Assembly: GCA_014237715.1 (NCBI GenBank)
Contig: JAAZZG010000013.1
Location: 1-48,488 of the forward strand
Direction of reading: 5' to 3'
Length of the DNA stretch: 48,488 nt
Source of the DNA: Acidimicrobiales bacterium
Lineage (GTDB): Bacteria > Actinomycetota > Acidimicrobiia > Acidimicrobiales > MedAcidi-G1
The stretch's first letter is position 1, and each line of letters begins with the position of its first letter. A program made the translations under genes and the position numbers. The notes beneath the pieces are model-generated. The model had not been told where the DNA came from and ran no database searches. It worked only from the letters and a program-made list of their open reading frames with translations. Below, piece after piece: positions 16,102 to 23,812 of the stretch.

Positions 16102-16759
16102 ATTCTCGACGCACCACGGCCCACGTGGCCTCACCTACGGTCGAGGTGACGGCCCGCCACGACGATCCGGTGGCCGATTCGAGCGACGCCACCACGGCCT
16201 CACATGACAGGTGGATCGGCGTCTCCGGTCCCCGGCTATTCACCCAGACCACGAAACCGTCGTCAGCTAGGCACCGGTCGACCTCAGCGGCGAACAGGAA
16301 CATGTTCTGCAAGATCAGGACGTCGATCATGCTGTCGGCCAAAGGCAGGGACGAACCATCGGCGCACACCAGCGGCGGCGCTCCGTCCACCGCGTGGCTG
16401 AGCATCCCCCACGAAAGGTCAGCCGCCACGTAGCAATCGAACCGATCCCGCAGGTCACGTGCTGATATGCACGTCCCGGCACCCAGCTCGAGCACCGTCC
16501 GCCCGGCCACCGCTCCCCGGTCCAGGGCATCCAGCACCGGCGCGTTGCGACGCGGATGGTCACGGGTCGCCGTCCAGTCCGGGGCCAGTGAGTCAAACAA
16601 TGTTCGGACCTCACCGACCAGCGAGCTGTCCCATGTGTCCGCTCCAGCACCGGCCCCGGCCACCAGCTCGGTGACCTCGCGCATCCGGTGGTTGACCGCC
16701 GTTCCCCGGGTGCCCTCGTCGACCCCGTCAAGGCCAGGCAACTTTTCGATCATGCCCAC
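16082..16759 (-). CDS. Class I SAM-dependent methyltransferase
   Basis: A 225-residue protein with the Rossmann-type methyltransferase fold. Motif I is TVLELGAGTCISARDL (about residues 88–103), the acidic end of strand two is CYVAADLSWGML, and motif III–IV is LPLADSMIDVLILQNMFLF. The preceding FDSLAPDWTATRDHPRR segment resembles UbiE/COQ5-like methyltransferases. The substrate cannot be told. The GTG start at 16759 lies 17 bases after the dut stop, so it is likely co-transcribed with dut. Confidence 0.82.
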   Translation of the reverse strand: MGMIEKLPGLDGVDEGTRGTAVNHRMREVTELVAGAGAGADTWDSSLVGEVRTLFDSLAPDWTATRDHPRRNAPVLDALDRGAVAGRTVLELGAGTCISARDLRDRFDCYVAADLSWGMLSHAVDGAPPLVCADGSSLPLADSMIDVLILQNMFLFAAEVDRCLADDGFVVWVNSRGPETPIHLSCEAVVASLESATGSSWRAVTSTVGEATWAVVRRESRNAAR

Positions 16760-16776
16760 GTACCGGACCGTCGGAT

Positions 16777-17214
16777 TCAGCGGCCGGTCGACCCGAAGCC
16801 GCCCTCGCCCCGTTCAGACGGAGGGAGCTCGTCGACCTCGGCGAATCGGCATTCCTCGACCCGTTGAATCACCAGCTGGGCGATGCGTTCGCCGCGAACC
16901 ACCTCGAAGGGATCGGTGGGATCGGTGTTGACGAGCAGGACCTTCAGCTCCCCCCGGTAGCCCGAGTCGATGAGGCCCGGCGTGTTCAGACAGGTCACGC
17001 CGTGTTTCAGCGCCAGACCGCTGCGGGGCTGGACGAACCCGGCGTACCCCAAAGGGATGGCAATGGCCGCGCCGGTGGACACCAGGGCGCGGCCCCCGCC
17101 GGGCGCCAACGTGACGTCCTCGGCGGCCACCAGATCCGCTCCGGCGTCGCCCTCGCGGGCATAGGTCGGAAGGGGCAGGTCATCGACCAGTCGGAGCAGG
17201 GGGATCTCGAGCAC
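16777..17214 (-). CDS. dut: dUTP diphosphatase
   Basis: A 145-residue trimeric-type dUTPase that hydrolyses dUTP to dUMP, keeping uracil out of DNA. The five family motifs are visible: [48 protein letters not shown] and the C-terminal [11 protein letters not shown]. The GTG at 17214 is the start expected from the family length; longer frames add only non-homologous residues. It is divergent from orn over a 95-base gap and is followed by a methyltransferase gene. Confidence 0.95.
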   Translation of the reverse strand: MLEIPLLRLVDDLPLPTYAREGDAGADLVAAEDVTLAPGGGRALVSTGAAIAIPLGYAGFVQPRSGLALKHGVTCLNTPGLIDSGYRGELKVLLVNTDPTDPFEVVRGERIAQLVIQRVEECRFAEVDELPPSERGEGGFGSTGR

Positions 17215-17309
17215 GGCGGCGACCCTAGCCCCCGACCCCCTCCCACTCACCGGCTGGTCCCGGGCTGGCACCGAACTGAGGCAAGGCACGACGCCCTAGG
17301 ATCGGCGCC

Positions 17310-17855
17310 GTGCTGGCATGGATGGACCTTGAGATGACCGGGCTGGATCCGGAGTCCGACGTGATCGTCGAGATCGCCACCCTGGTCACCGACGACGACC
17401 TCACCATCGTGGCCGAGGGCCCCGACCTGGTGGTCCACCAGCCGCCCGAGGTTCTGGACCGCATGGGCGACTTCGTGAGGACCATGCACACCAAGAGCGG
17501 CCTGCTGGACGCCATTACCGCCTCGTCCACCACGTTGGCCGAAGCCGGCGATGCCACCATGGCCTTCCTCAAGCAACATATTCCCGAAGCCCAAACCGTG
17601 CCGCTGTGCGGCAACTCGATCGGTACCGACCGACGCTTCCTACTGCGTTGGCTTCCCGAGATCGAGGAGTTCCTGCACTACCGGTCGGTCGACGTGTCGA
17701 CTGTCAAGGAACTGGCCCGGCGCTGGCACCCTGAGGCCGTCAAGTCGGCACCCGAGAAGGCCGGCGGCCACCGGGCCATGGACGACATCCGGGAATCGGT
17801 GGCCGAACTGCGCCACTACCGGACGGCGCTCTTTTCCTCCTCGCCCGACGCCTGA
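17310..17855 (+). CDS. orn: Oligoribonuclease
   Basis: A 181-residue DEDDh exonuclease that degrades short RNA oligomers and linear cyclic-di-nucleotide products to mononucleotides. Exo I is WMDLEMTGLD, Exo II is CGNSIGTDRRFL, and Exo III is GGHRAMDDIRESVAEL with the catalytic His and Asp. Length and GTG start agree with actinobacterial Orn. It is the first plus-strand gene after the divergent dut promoter region. Confidence 0.95.
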   Translation: MLAWMDLEMTGLDPESDVIVEIATLVTDDDLTIVAEGPDLVVHQPPEVLDRMGDFVRTMHTKSGLLDAITASSTTLAEAGDATMAFLKQHIPEAQTVPLCGNSIGTDRRFLLRWLPEIEEFLHYRSVDVSTVKELARRWHPEAVKSAPEKAGGHRAMDDIRESVAELRHYRTALFSSSPDA

Positions 17856-17926
17856 ACCCGTCCGGCGCCCCATTGCTGGCCCGGGCCGCTTGGGCCCGTT
17901 CACAGGCCCCCTCCTATGGTGACGCC

Positions 17927-19030
17927 GTGACCGACCCCTCCTGTTCCCACACCGATCAGCCACCAGCTCGGCCGGTCCGACAGGAGCAGGAACCAGCCTC
18001 GACCGAGGTCACCGAACTGGCCTCCGGGCTATACCGGCTTCAGCTCCCTATCTCGATGCCCGGCCTCGGCCACGTCAACTGTTACGCGCTGGAGGACGCC
18101 GACGGATTCACCCTGGTGGACCCCGGCCTGCCCAGCCTCGAATCGTGGAACGCCCTCGGCCACCTCCTGGCCCAGCTGGGCACCGACCACAGTCGGGTCC
18201 ACACCGCGGTGGTCACCCACAGCCACCCCGATCACTTCGGCGGTGTGCACCGTCTCCGCGATGACCACGGCACCCGGGTCCTTACCCATGCCGACTTCCG
18301 ATCGGTGTGGATGGACATGGCGATCGACGAGGAGATGGACTCCGGCAACCTGGATCTGGCTGACGACGAGGACATCGAACGGGTCCGATCCATGATGAGC
18401 CGCCCCACCCCATGGGGCGCCACCCGATCCGCACCACCGGCCACTGAACTTCGCAAGTGGTCGGAGATGGACGTGACCGGCGGATCGAAGTCGTGGCGTG
18501 TCCCCGAGCCGTCCGACACGGTGGTCGACGGCGAGGAAATCCTGCTCGGCGGGCGAACCTGGCTGGCCGTCCACACCCCAGGCCACACGCACGACCACCT
18601 CTGCCTCTACGACCCGGCCGACGGGATCCTGCTGTCGGGAGACCACGTACTGCCCACCATCACCCCCCACATCAACGGCATCGGCCCCATGGATGACCCG
18701 TTGGCCACCTTCTTCCGCTCGTTGGAACGGATGAAGGAGCTCCCCGGGCTGCAGCACGTCCTGCCGGCCCACGGTCACCCGTTCACCAACGTGGCCGAGA
18801 GAGTGGACCACATCATCGACCACCACGGGGAACGTCTCGACGTCATCCGGGAGGCCGGCGAAGACATGGGATCAGGCACCGTGGAAGCCTTCATGCAGCG
18901 ACTCTTTAAGGAGCGTTCGTGGGGCGACATGGCGGCCAGCGAGACCTACGCCCACCTCGAGCACCTGCGAATCCTGGGCCAGGCGACCCGGGACGAAGTC
19001 GCAGGTCAAACTATGTATTCGACCAGCTGA
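17927..19030 (+). CDS. MBL-fold hydrolase (LACTB2/glyoxalase II-like)
   Basis: A 367-residue metallo-beta-lactamase-fold protein. The metal site motif is THSHPDHFGG. Further ligands lie in HTPGHTHDHLCLY, LLSGDHVLP and VLPAHGHPF. The C-terminal roughly 70 residues form a helical winged-helix-like segment (ERVDHIIDHHGERLDVI, GTVEAFMQRLF), as in LACTB2-type proteins. An N-terminal stretch before the domain is polar. The GTG at 17927 is chosen from the position of the conserved domain; the ribosome site is weak. Relatives include thioesterase-like and endoribonuclease enzymes, so the substrate is open. A GC-rich hairpin follows the stop. Confidence 0.82.
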   Translation: MTDPSCSHTDQPPARPVRQEQEPASTEVTELASGLYRLQLPISMPGLGHVNCYALEDADGFTLVDPGLPSLESWNALGHLLAQLGTDHSRVHTAVVTHSHPDHFGGVHRLRDDHGTRVLTHADFRSVWMDMAIDEEMDSGNLDLADDEDIERVRSMMSRPTPWGATRSAPPATELRKWSEMDVTGGSKSWRVPEPSDTVVDGEEILLGGRTWLAVHTPGHTHDHLCLYDPADGILLSGDHVLPTITPHINGIGPMDDPLATFFRSLERMKELPGLQHVLPAHGHPFTNVAERVDHIIDHHGERLDVIREAGEDMGSGTVEAFMQRLFKERSWGDMAASETYAHLEHLRILGQATRDEVAGQTMYSTS

Positions 19031-19151
19031 TTTAATCATTTGACCGGGGTAACCCCGGTCGACTCGGATGGAGACCGGTCAGACGCCTCTATCGTGGGTG
19101 TCAGACCGGGTGGCAACCGCCGCCCATCTACCCAGTCACAGGACACCTCCC
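19031..19151 (+). promoter_or_regulatory. Candidate autoregulated promoter of the whiB7-like leader
   Basis: An AT-rich run (TGATTTAATCATTTGACC, 19028–19045) ends in TTGACC, a good –35 element at 19040–19045. WhiB7 acts by contacting AT-rich DNA just upstream of the –35 of its target promoters, including its own, so this layout fits. The –10 is weak; TCGGAT at 19064–19069 is one option with an 18-base spacer. A GC-rich inverted repeat (19042–19060) overlaps the spacer and could instead terminate the upstream transcript. Confidence 0.4.
19042..19060 (+). terminator. GC-rich inverted repeat after the MBL hydrolase gene
   Basis: GACCGGGGT and ACCCCGGTC face each other around one central base, immediately after the stop at 19030. 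It can fold as a short GC stem with a five-base loop. There is no T-tract, so it may be a weak terminator or, as it overlaps a possible promoter spacer, a regulator site. Confidence 0.4.
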
Positions 19152-19343
19152 ATGCACGAGCTTCACTGCCATCGCCACGGCCAGTCGGCCGGCGTGCACG
19201 TGTCCTCGTCGCGCCTGCATACGGCCCATCACTCGGTGAAGCCGAGCATTTCATGGCATGTCGATTCCTCGACGTTCATGAACACCTATCGGACCACCGG
19301 TTTCACCAAGACCGGCCAGCGGCCCCGGGGAGCGAACAGCTGA
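19152..19343 (+). CDS. Candidate leader peptide upstream of whiB7-like gene
   Basis: A 63-codon frame starting MHELHCHRHGQSAGVHVS, rich in His and Ser. Its stop lies 29 bases before an intrinsic terminator, which itself precedes the whiB7-like gene. An internal ATG at 19278 would give a 21-residue peptide, MNTYRTTGFTKTGQRPRGA plus two residues, with the same stop. Neither start has a clear ribosome site. WhiB7 genes of mycobacteria and streptomycetes have a translated upstream frame that controls a terminator, so one of these is likely the leader frame. No conserved peptide family is recognised. Confidence 0.4.
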   Translation: MHELHCHRHGQSAGVHVSSSRLHTAHHSVKPSISWHVDSSTFMNTYRTTGFTKTGQRPRGANS

Positions 19344-19350
19344 TCAGCTG
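19337..19350. promoter_or_regulatory. Palindrome at the leader stop
   Basis: CAGCTGATCAGCTG is a perfect 14-base palindrome that contains the leader frame's TGA stop. It lies 23 bases before the terminator stem. In RNA it could pair within the leader or with a second transcript; a role in the leader switch is possible but unproven. Confidence 0.35.
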
Positions 19351-19372
19351 AACGCAGATCCACCCCCCGAGG

Positions 19373-19406
19373 CCGCCGGAGAAATCCGGCGGTCTTCTTC
19401 GTTTTT
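19373..19406 (+). terminator. Intrinsic terminator (attenuator) in the whiB7-like leader
   Basis: CCGCCGGA–GAAA–TCCGGCGG is a perfect 8-bp stem with a GNRA tetraloop, followed by TCTTCTTCGTTTTT. It lies 59 bases before the whiB7-like ATG and 29 bases after the leader frame. Its 5' arm could also pair with CCGGCG at 19189–19194 inside the leader frame, which would open the terminator. This is the layout expected for translation-dependent attenuation. Confidence 0.85.
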
Positions 19407-19464
19407 CAAACCGATCTTCAGATCCAACTCCCCCAAGACCAGCAACCCAGAGAGCAGCAAGACC

Positions 19465-19803
19465 ATGCAGGAAACACTGATCTACGAACGAGAGACCTGG
19501 CGCCAACAGGCCGCCTGTGAACGCCTCGGCGTCCCCACCGCGGTCTTCTTCAGCGACGACATCGGGGACATCGTGCAGGCCAAGAACATCTGCGCCGAAT
19601 GCCCGGTGCTCGAGTCGTGCCTCGAAGGCGCCATCCACCGCCGAGAGCCGTGGGGCGTGTGGGGCGGACAGCTGTTTCGTAACGGCCACATCCTGGCCAC
19701 CAAGCGTCGCCGGGGTCGCCCCTCCAACGTGCCGCGCCCCGAGGAGCAGCTACCTGTCGTGCCCATCCCGTTGCGCATCCAGCAGGAGCTGCTCTCGGCT
19801 TGA
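19465..19803 (+). CDS. whiB7: WhiB7-like iron–sulfur transcription factor
   Basis: A 112-residue Wbl protein. The four cluster-binding cysteines are C18, C43, C46 and C52 (spacing C-x24-C-x2-C-x5-C). The turn is EPWGVWGG (62–68), and it is followed after about 12 residues by a basic AT-hook KRRRGRP (80–86). EPWGVWGG with a C-terminal RGRP AT-hook is the signature of WhiB7, the regulator of intrinsic resistance to ribosome-targeting antibiotics. Other Wbl proteins generally lack the hook. WhiB7 binds sigma A and AT-rich DNA next to the –35 element. The 434-base upstream region holds a candidate promoter, a leader frame and an intrinsic terminator. Strong hairpins follow the gene. Orthology is inferred from motifs rather than a tree. 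Confidence 0.85.
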   Translation: MQETLIYERETWRQQAACERLGVPTAVFFSDDIGDIVQAKNICAECPVLESCLEGAIHRREPWGVWGGQLFRNGHILATKRRRGRPSNVPRPEEQLPVVPIPLRIQQELLSA

Positions 19804-19829
19804 CGCGGCCACCACAGAACAGGTCCCGC

Positions 19830-19860
19830 ACCCGGCCGGTTCCCCCTCCACCGGCCGGGT
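19830..19860 (+). terminator. Hairpin 1 after whiB7-like gene
   Basis: ACCCGGCCGGT (19830–19840) and ACCGGCCGGGT (19850–19860) form a perfect 11-bp stem with a nine-base loop, 27 bases after the stop. No T-tract follows, which is common for GC-rich actinobacterial terminators. Confidence 0.7.
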
Positions 19861-19883
19861 GCCGGCCCACCAGAACGCCAGAC

Positions 19884-19922
19884 CACGGACCGGGGTGACG
19901 CTTCGGCGAGCCCCGGTCCGTG
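19884..19922 (+). terminator. Hairpin 2 after whiB7-like gene
   Basis: CACGGACCGGGG (19884–19895) and CCCCGGTCCGTG (19911–19922) form a perfect 12-bp stem with a 15-base loop. It follows hairpin 1 as a second barrier before the TlpA-like gene at 19984. Confidence 0.65.
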
Positions 19923-19983
19923 TGGCAACCATGATTCCTTCACAGCATGTTCGCTCCACGGCGGGCCGGTACCGTCGACGTTC

Positions 19984-20502
19984 GTGCCTCGTATCCCTGT
20001 CGGTCTGCTCCTCATGGGGCTATTCCTCGTGGGGCTGTCGGCGTCCACCGTCGGCTGTGCCGAGGACCCTGAGACCGTCGTCGACGTGACCTCGATGCCC
20101 TTCGAACTCTGGACCGGGAAGACCACCACGCTGGACGACCTGACCGACAGCGACGATCGACCCGTCGTGGTGAACCTTTGGGCCACGTGGTGTACACCGT
20201 GCATCAAGGAGATGCCCGTCCTGCAGACCGCCCACGAGAGGGGTTCTGGGCAGGTCCGGTTCGTAGGCATCAACGTCAGCGACTCACCCACCCGGGCGGC
20301 CCAGCGGGCCGACGAACTCGGGATCACCTACCTTCAGGGTCGTGATCCCGATGGACAGTTCTCCGCAGCCCTCAGCACCGTCGGCCTGCCGGTGACCGCC
20401 TTCGTGGACCGAGGGGGCGATCTGGTCCATGTCCACCACGGGTCGCTGGATGCCGACGAACTGGCCGAAGCCATCAAGGAGTATCTGGAGCCGACCCGAT
20501 GA
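19984..20502 (+). CDS. TlpA/ResA-like thioredoxin lipoprotein
   Basis: A 172-residue extracytoplasmic thioredoxin. The N-terminus is a lipoprotein signal (VGLLLMGLFLVGLSASTVGC). The thioredoxin domain follows, with VVVNLWATWCTPCIKEMPVL holding the WCTPC redox site, FVGINVSDSP, GLPVTAFVDRGGDLVHVHHG with the cis-Pro after GL, and a C-terminal helix. Such proteins reduce disulfides, often in apocytochrome c, using electrons delivered by CcdA. The ccdA gene starts 24 bases downstream, so the pair forms a thiol-redox unit, relevant to the c-type heme in the window's CtaC. Confidence 0.9.
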   Translation: MPRIPVGLLLMGLFLVGLSASTVGCAEDPETVVDVTSMPFELWTGKTTTLDDLTDSDDRPVVVNLWATWCTPCIKEMPVLQTAHERGSGQVRFVGINVSDSPTRAAQRADELGITYLQGRDPDGQFSAALSTVGLPVTAFVDRGGDLVHVHHGSLDADELAEAIKEYLEPTR

Positions 20503-20526
20503 TCCCCGTCCGGTAATCCCCCTCCC

Positions 20527-21627
20527 ATGATCGACGTCTCCCTCGCCCTGCCGTTCACTCTGGGCATCGTCACGGCCATCAACCCGTGCGGCTTCGCCAT
20601 GCTCCCCACCTGGCTCGGCTACTTCCTGGGCCGCGACACGGCGGACGGTGAGGCCCGCCCTGAACAGGTCCTGCGGGGATTGTCGGTCAGCCTCACCTTG
20701 ACGGCGGCCTTCGTGCTGGTGTTCGGCGCCCTCGGCCTGGCCGTCAACACGATGGTCTCCGAGGAGGCCATTGCCACCAAGACCCCGTGGGTCACAGTGA
20801 TCCTCGGCGCGGCGTTTGTCCCCTACGGCCTGTTCATGCTGACCGGCCGGCAACTCCGGATCCCCTTCTTCAAACCCGGCCGCGGCCCGTCGACCACCGA
20901 ACTGTGGTCAATCCTCGGATTCGGCGTGTCGTACGCCGTGGTGTCCATCGGCTGCTCGGCCCCCATTTTCCTATTGCACGTGGCCGGGAGCTTCGGACGG
21001 GACGGCATCGTCGACGGGATCGCCGTCTACCTGGCGTTCGCCGCCGGCATGGCCGCCGTGGTCACCTCGCTCACCCTCTCGTTGGCCGTGGCTCGAGGCG
21101 GTCTGGCCCGTCACCTCCGGCGTCTGCTCCCCCACTTCGATCGGATCGGTGCCGTGGCCCTCATGCTGGGCGGCGCCTACCTGATCGTCTACGGCGTCTA
21201 CGAGATCCGCATCCTGCGGGACGCGCGGGCCCCGTCCAATCCGATCGTGGACTCGGTGACCGACCTCCAGTCGCACCTCACCAACTGGGCGGCCAATGTC
21301 GGTGGCCCGCGCCTGGGCCTCGCGCTCTGGTTGGTGGTGGCCACGCTGGTGGTGTGGGGTCTCGGGCCGGCACTGGCCACCCGGCCCCGCCGGTGGCTCT
21401 GGATGGTGGCCGGTGGCGCCTGGGGTGTGGCCGAAGGACTGGTCCACCGGGGCGATCTGCTGGTCATCCCGGTCGGCCGCCTGATCGGTGACTGGCCGGC
21501 ACGCATCGGCAACTGGATCGACGACCCGGTGCGATGGGCCACCCCACTCGAGGCGCTCCTCACCATTGCCGTCCTGCTGGTCGCGTGGGCGTCGGTTCAC
21601 GGGGCGATAAGCGACCGGCGTCGGTGA
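20527..21627 (+). CDS. ccdA: CcdA/DsbD-type transmembrane thiol-disulfide transporter
   Basis: A 366-residue polytopic membrane protein. The redox cysteines sit in the paired motifs TAINPCGFAMLPTWLGYFLG (first helix) and VSIGCSAPIFLLHVAG (fourth helix), as in CcdA. The six core helices end near residue 235. An extra C-terminal part adds two or three predicted helices (LALWLVVATLVVWGLGPAL, WLWMVAGGAWGVAEGL, LLTIAVLLVAWASVHG), making it longer than the usual roughly 240-residue CcdA. It carries reducing power from cytoplasmic thioredoxin to the TlpA-like partner encoded just upstream. Its stop overlaps the next gene's GTG (GTGA). Confidence 0.9.
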   Translation: MIDVSLALPFTLGIVTAINPCGFAMLPTWLGYFLGRDTADGEARPEQVLRGLSVSLTLTAAFVLVFGALGLAVNTMVSEEAIATKTPWVTVILGAAFVPYGLFMLTGRQLRIPFFKPGRGPSTTELWSILGFGVSYAVVSIGCSAPIFLLHVAGSFGRDGIVDGIAVYLAFAAGMAAVVTSLTLSLAVARGGLARHLRRLLPHFDRIGAVALMLGGAYLIVYGVYEIRILRDARAPSNPIVDSVTDLQSHLTNWAANVGGPRLGLALWLVVATLVVWGLGPALATRPRRWLWMVAGGAWGVAEGLVHRGDLLVIPVGRLIGDWPARIGNWIDDPVRWATPLEALLTIAVLLVAWASVHGAISDRRR

Positions 21628-22313
21628 ACCGACCTATCCGGTCGACGGTGGTCGACGATCGAACGCCGGGACGGGTCGAACCCATCGAGCACCTGACCGA
21701 CCTTCTGGCCCTACCCGGGGTGGTCGAGGAGTTCTACCTCCGGTCGACAACCGGCGTGTGCGCCCTCCACGGTGGGGGCCTGGAACGGGCCACCGAAGTG
21801 GTGGCCCGAGAGGTGGCGAACCGGATCGACGGCTCGCTGTATGCAGTGGTCCAGCCCGATGGCTGTCGACGCCACCTCCCGTCCACCCGCTTCGTGCCCG
21901 GCGTGTCATCGAGCCTGGACGCGTTCCTTGGCCGGGTGGACACCGTGTTGTCGATCCACGGTTACGGCCGACACGACGACTTCTGGGCCGTACTGGTCGG
22001 GGGAGCCGACCGTACGGCGGCCCATCATGTGGCTGGCCACCTCCGGGGGGTTCTGCCCGAGGAGTACCGGGTGGTCGACGACGTGGAGGCCATGCCTCGG
22101 TCGCTCCGCGGCCTGCACCCCGACAACCCCGTGAACCGGGTGGACGGTGGCGGCGTCCAGGTCGAGTTGCCACCCAGCATCCGGTGGAACCGCGACCACC
22201 GAGACTGGTCGGATCGGGACGGTACGCCCCGGGCCGAACACCTCGACCTCCTCATCGACGGCCTGGTGGCCGCCCTGGAGGATCCCGACCGACCCGGTCG
22301 GACCATCGGATAA
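21624..22313 (+). CDS. YjqB-like poly-gamma-glutamate hydrolase family protein
   Basis: A 229-residue protein. It resembles the PF05908 family (YjqB/PghP), zinc hydrolases that cut poly-gamma-glutamate. The key segments are GVCALHGGGLERATEVVAREVANRI (around residue 50) and VDTVLSIHGYGRHDDFWAVLVGG, matching the family's HGG..E..T and SIHG signatures. The conserved His and Glu residues would be the metal ligands. No signal peptide is present. The GTG start overlaps the ccdA stop, so it is translationally coupled to ccdA, although the functional link is unclear. Confidence 0.7.
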   Translation: MNRPIRSTVVDDRTPGRVEPIEHLTDLLALPGVVEEFYLRSTTGVCALHGGGLERATEVVAREVANRIDGSLYAVVQPDGCRRHLPSTRFVPGVSSSLDAFLGRVDTVLSIHGYGRHDDFWAVLVGGADRTAAHHVAGHLRGVLPEEYRVVDDVEAMPRSLRGLHPDNPVNRVDGGGVQVELPPSIRWNRDHRDWSDRDGTPRAEHLDLLIDGLVAALEDPDRPGRTIG

Positions 22314-22332
22314 GCCCGCTGAACCGTTGGCC

Positions 22333-22968
22333 CTAGGGCGCTCGGCGTTCCACCACCCAGGACCCACCGTCGAGGCGGTACCGCAGTCGGTCATGGAGCC
22401 GGTCGGGTCGACCCTGCCAGAATTCGACGGCCTGTGGCCGGACCCGGTAGCCACCCCAGTGGGCGGGCCGCTCCACCGGTCCGTCGGCCCAACGCTGCTC
22501 AGCGGCGGTATAGGCGTCCTCGAGGGTGGCCCGGTCAGGGACCACCACGCTCTGGTCCGAGGCCCACGCCCCCAACTGGCTTCCCCTGGGACGGGTCGCC
22601 CAGTAGCCATCGGACTCGTCTTCAGTTAGACGCCCGGCTGTCCCCACGACCCGGACCTGGCGACGAAGTTCGGTCCAACTGAAGGTCAAAGCGGCCCGTC
22701 CGGTGGCGTCCATCTCAACCGCCTTGTCACTGGTGTAGTTGGTGAACAGGACGAACCCGTCCGGGTCCACCCGCTTCAGTAGCACGTTGCGGGCCGACGG
22801 CCATCCGTCTGCGGTCACCGTGGAGAGCACCATGGCGTTGGGTTCCCAGTAGCCGGCCTCCTCGACCTCGCCGAACCACTGCTGGAACTGGGAGAACGGG
22901 TCGTCAGACAGGTCGGCCTCATTGAAGCCACTGGTCTCGTAGGCCTCCCGCACCCCGCTTAGGTCCAT
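22333..22968 (-). CDS. pdxH: Pyridoxamine 5'-phosphate oxidase
   Basis: A 211-residue FMN enzyme converting pyridoxine or pyridoxamine 5'-phosphate to pyridoxal 5'-phosphate. The family pattern is clear: AMVLSTVTADGWPSARNVLLKRVDPDGFVLFTNYTSDK, then AALTFSWTELRRQVRVVG, GYWATRPRGSQLGAWASDQS, and the C-terminal WGGYRVRPQAVEFWQGRPDRLHDR. I take ATG 22968 as start; a TTG at 22980 is four codons upstream. It is convergent with the YjqB-like gene (19 bases apart). Confidence 0.95.
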   Translation of the reverse strand: MDLSGVREAYETSGFNEADLSDDPFSQFQQWFGEVEEAGYWEPNAMVLSTVTADGWPSARNVLLKRVDPDGFVLFTNYTSDKAVEMDATGRAALTFSWTELRRQVRVVGTAGRLTEDESDGYWATRPRGSQLGAWASDQSVVVPDRATLEDAYTAAEQRWADGPVERPAHWGGYRVRPQAVEFWQGRPDRLHDRLRYRLDGGSWVVERRAP

Positions 22969-23057
22969 TCGGCCAGTCAACCACCCGGCCCCGCTGGACG
23001 CTCACCCCGAGGGGCGTGTCCGGTTGGGTTCACGTGCCGGACACCTAGTGTCGTGCC

Positions 23058-23480
23058 GTGCCTCCCGCCCTCCGGCTCCCGACACGAGATCTGCTTCTGG
23101 TGGCCGTTGGTGGGGCGGTCGGGGCGTCGGCGCGATGGGGGCTACTGGAATCCACAGTCGGCTCAGACGGTGGTAGGGCCGGACCGATCCTGTTGGCCAA
23201 CCTCGTGGGCTGCGGCCTGCTCGGACTCCTGGTAGGTGCCGCCCGCACCAGGGGCGTGGGCCGGACGACCCGCCTGCTGGTCGGCGCCGGCTTCTGTGGG
23301 GGCCTGACCACCTTCTCCACCTTCGCGGTGGAGGTGGCCGCCGCGTTGCGCGACGCCGACCCTTCCGGAGCTGTCGGTTACACGGCGCTGTCGGTCGCTG
23401 GTGGCCTAGCGGCGTTCCTACTCGGCCGATCGATCGGTCAGCGGTCCGGTCCGGATTCGATTCGGGATGCCACGTGTTGA
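23058..23480 (+). CDS. crcB: Fluoride channel subunit CrcB/Fluc 1
   Basis: A 140-residue four-helix membrane protein. It has the Fluc motifs GGAVGASARWGLLE, an Asn in LLANLVGCGLLG, and GFCGGLTTFSTFAVEV with the TTFSTF phenylalanine region of the pore. The GTG start is at 23058. It overlaps a second, shorter fluc gene, indicating a heterodimer of two oppositely inserted subunits that exports fluoride. I looked for a fluoride riboswitch in the 77 bases upstream and saw none. Confidence 0.93.
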   Translation: MPPALRLPTRDLLLVAVGGAVGASARWGLLESTVGSDGGRAGPILLANLVGCGLLGLLVGAARTRGVGRTTRLLVGAGFCGGLTTFSTFAVEVAAALRDADPSGAVGYTALSVAGGLAAFLLGRSIGQRSGPDSIRDATC

Positions 23481-23812
23481 CCGGTCTGGGCTTCGTAACC
23501 GCGGCGGGCCTCGGGGCGGCCCTCCGACTGGCCGCCACCGAGCGGTGGCCCGGCGGTCACCTCGGCACGATGTCGGTCAACGTGGTCGGCTCGTTCGCCC
23601 TCGGCCTGCTCGCCGGAGCTAACCCCACCACGTTCACCATCATCGGCATGGGCGGGCTCGGGACGTTCACGACCTTCTCGACGTTCGCCGCCGACGCCGT
23701 CGGTCTGGCTGGCACCCGGGTTGGCAGTCGGCGGGGTCGCTCGGTGGGCCACGTGGTCAATACCCTCGTACTGGGCGTAGGCGCTGCAGCGCTCGGCCTG
23801 ACGATCAGTTGA
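23474..23812 (+). CDS. crcB: Fluoride channel subunit CrcB/Fluc 2
   Basis: A 112-residue partner of the preceding subunit. The motifs are AAGLGAALRLAATERWP, SVNVVGSFALGLLAG, and GMGGLGTFTTFSTFAADAV. The GTG start at 23474 overlaps the end of the first subunit gene by seven bases. Gene pairs of this type encode dual-topology heterodimers. Its 3' end overlaps serS on the other strand by eight bases. Confidence 0.93.
   Translation: MLTGLGFVTAAGLGAALRLAATERWPGGHLGTMSVNVVGSFALGLLAGANPTTFTIIGMGGLGTFTTFSTFAADAVGLAGTRVGSRRGRSVGHVVNTLVLGVGAAALGLTIS

Noticed and set aside
16752..19340. Similarity between [12 protein letters not shown] (read at 16752) and MNTYRTTGFTKTG (19278)
   Set aside because: The first is a chance frame across the methyltransferase start and the gap to dut; one short resemblance is not enough to call a shared peptide family.
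22981..23057. Fluoride riboswitch before the two crcB genes
   Set aside because: No GGCGATGG-type core or pseudoknot pairing is visible in the 77-base space; the GC-rich hairpin there (GGACGC…GCGTGTCC) does not fit the motif.
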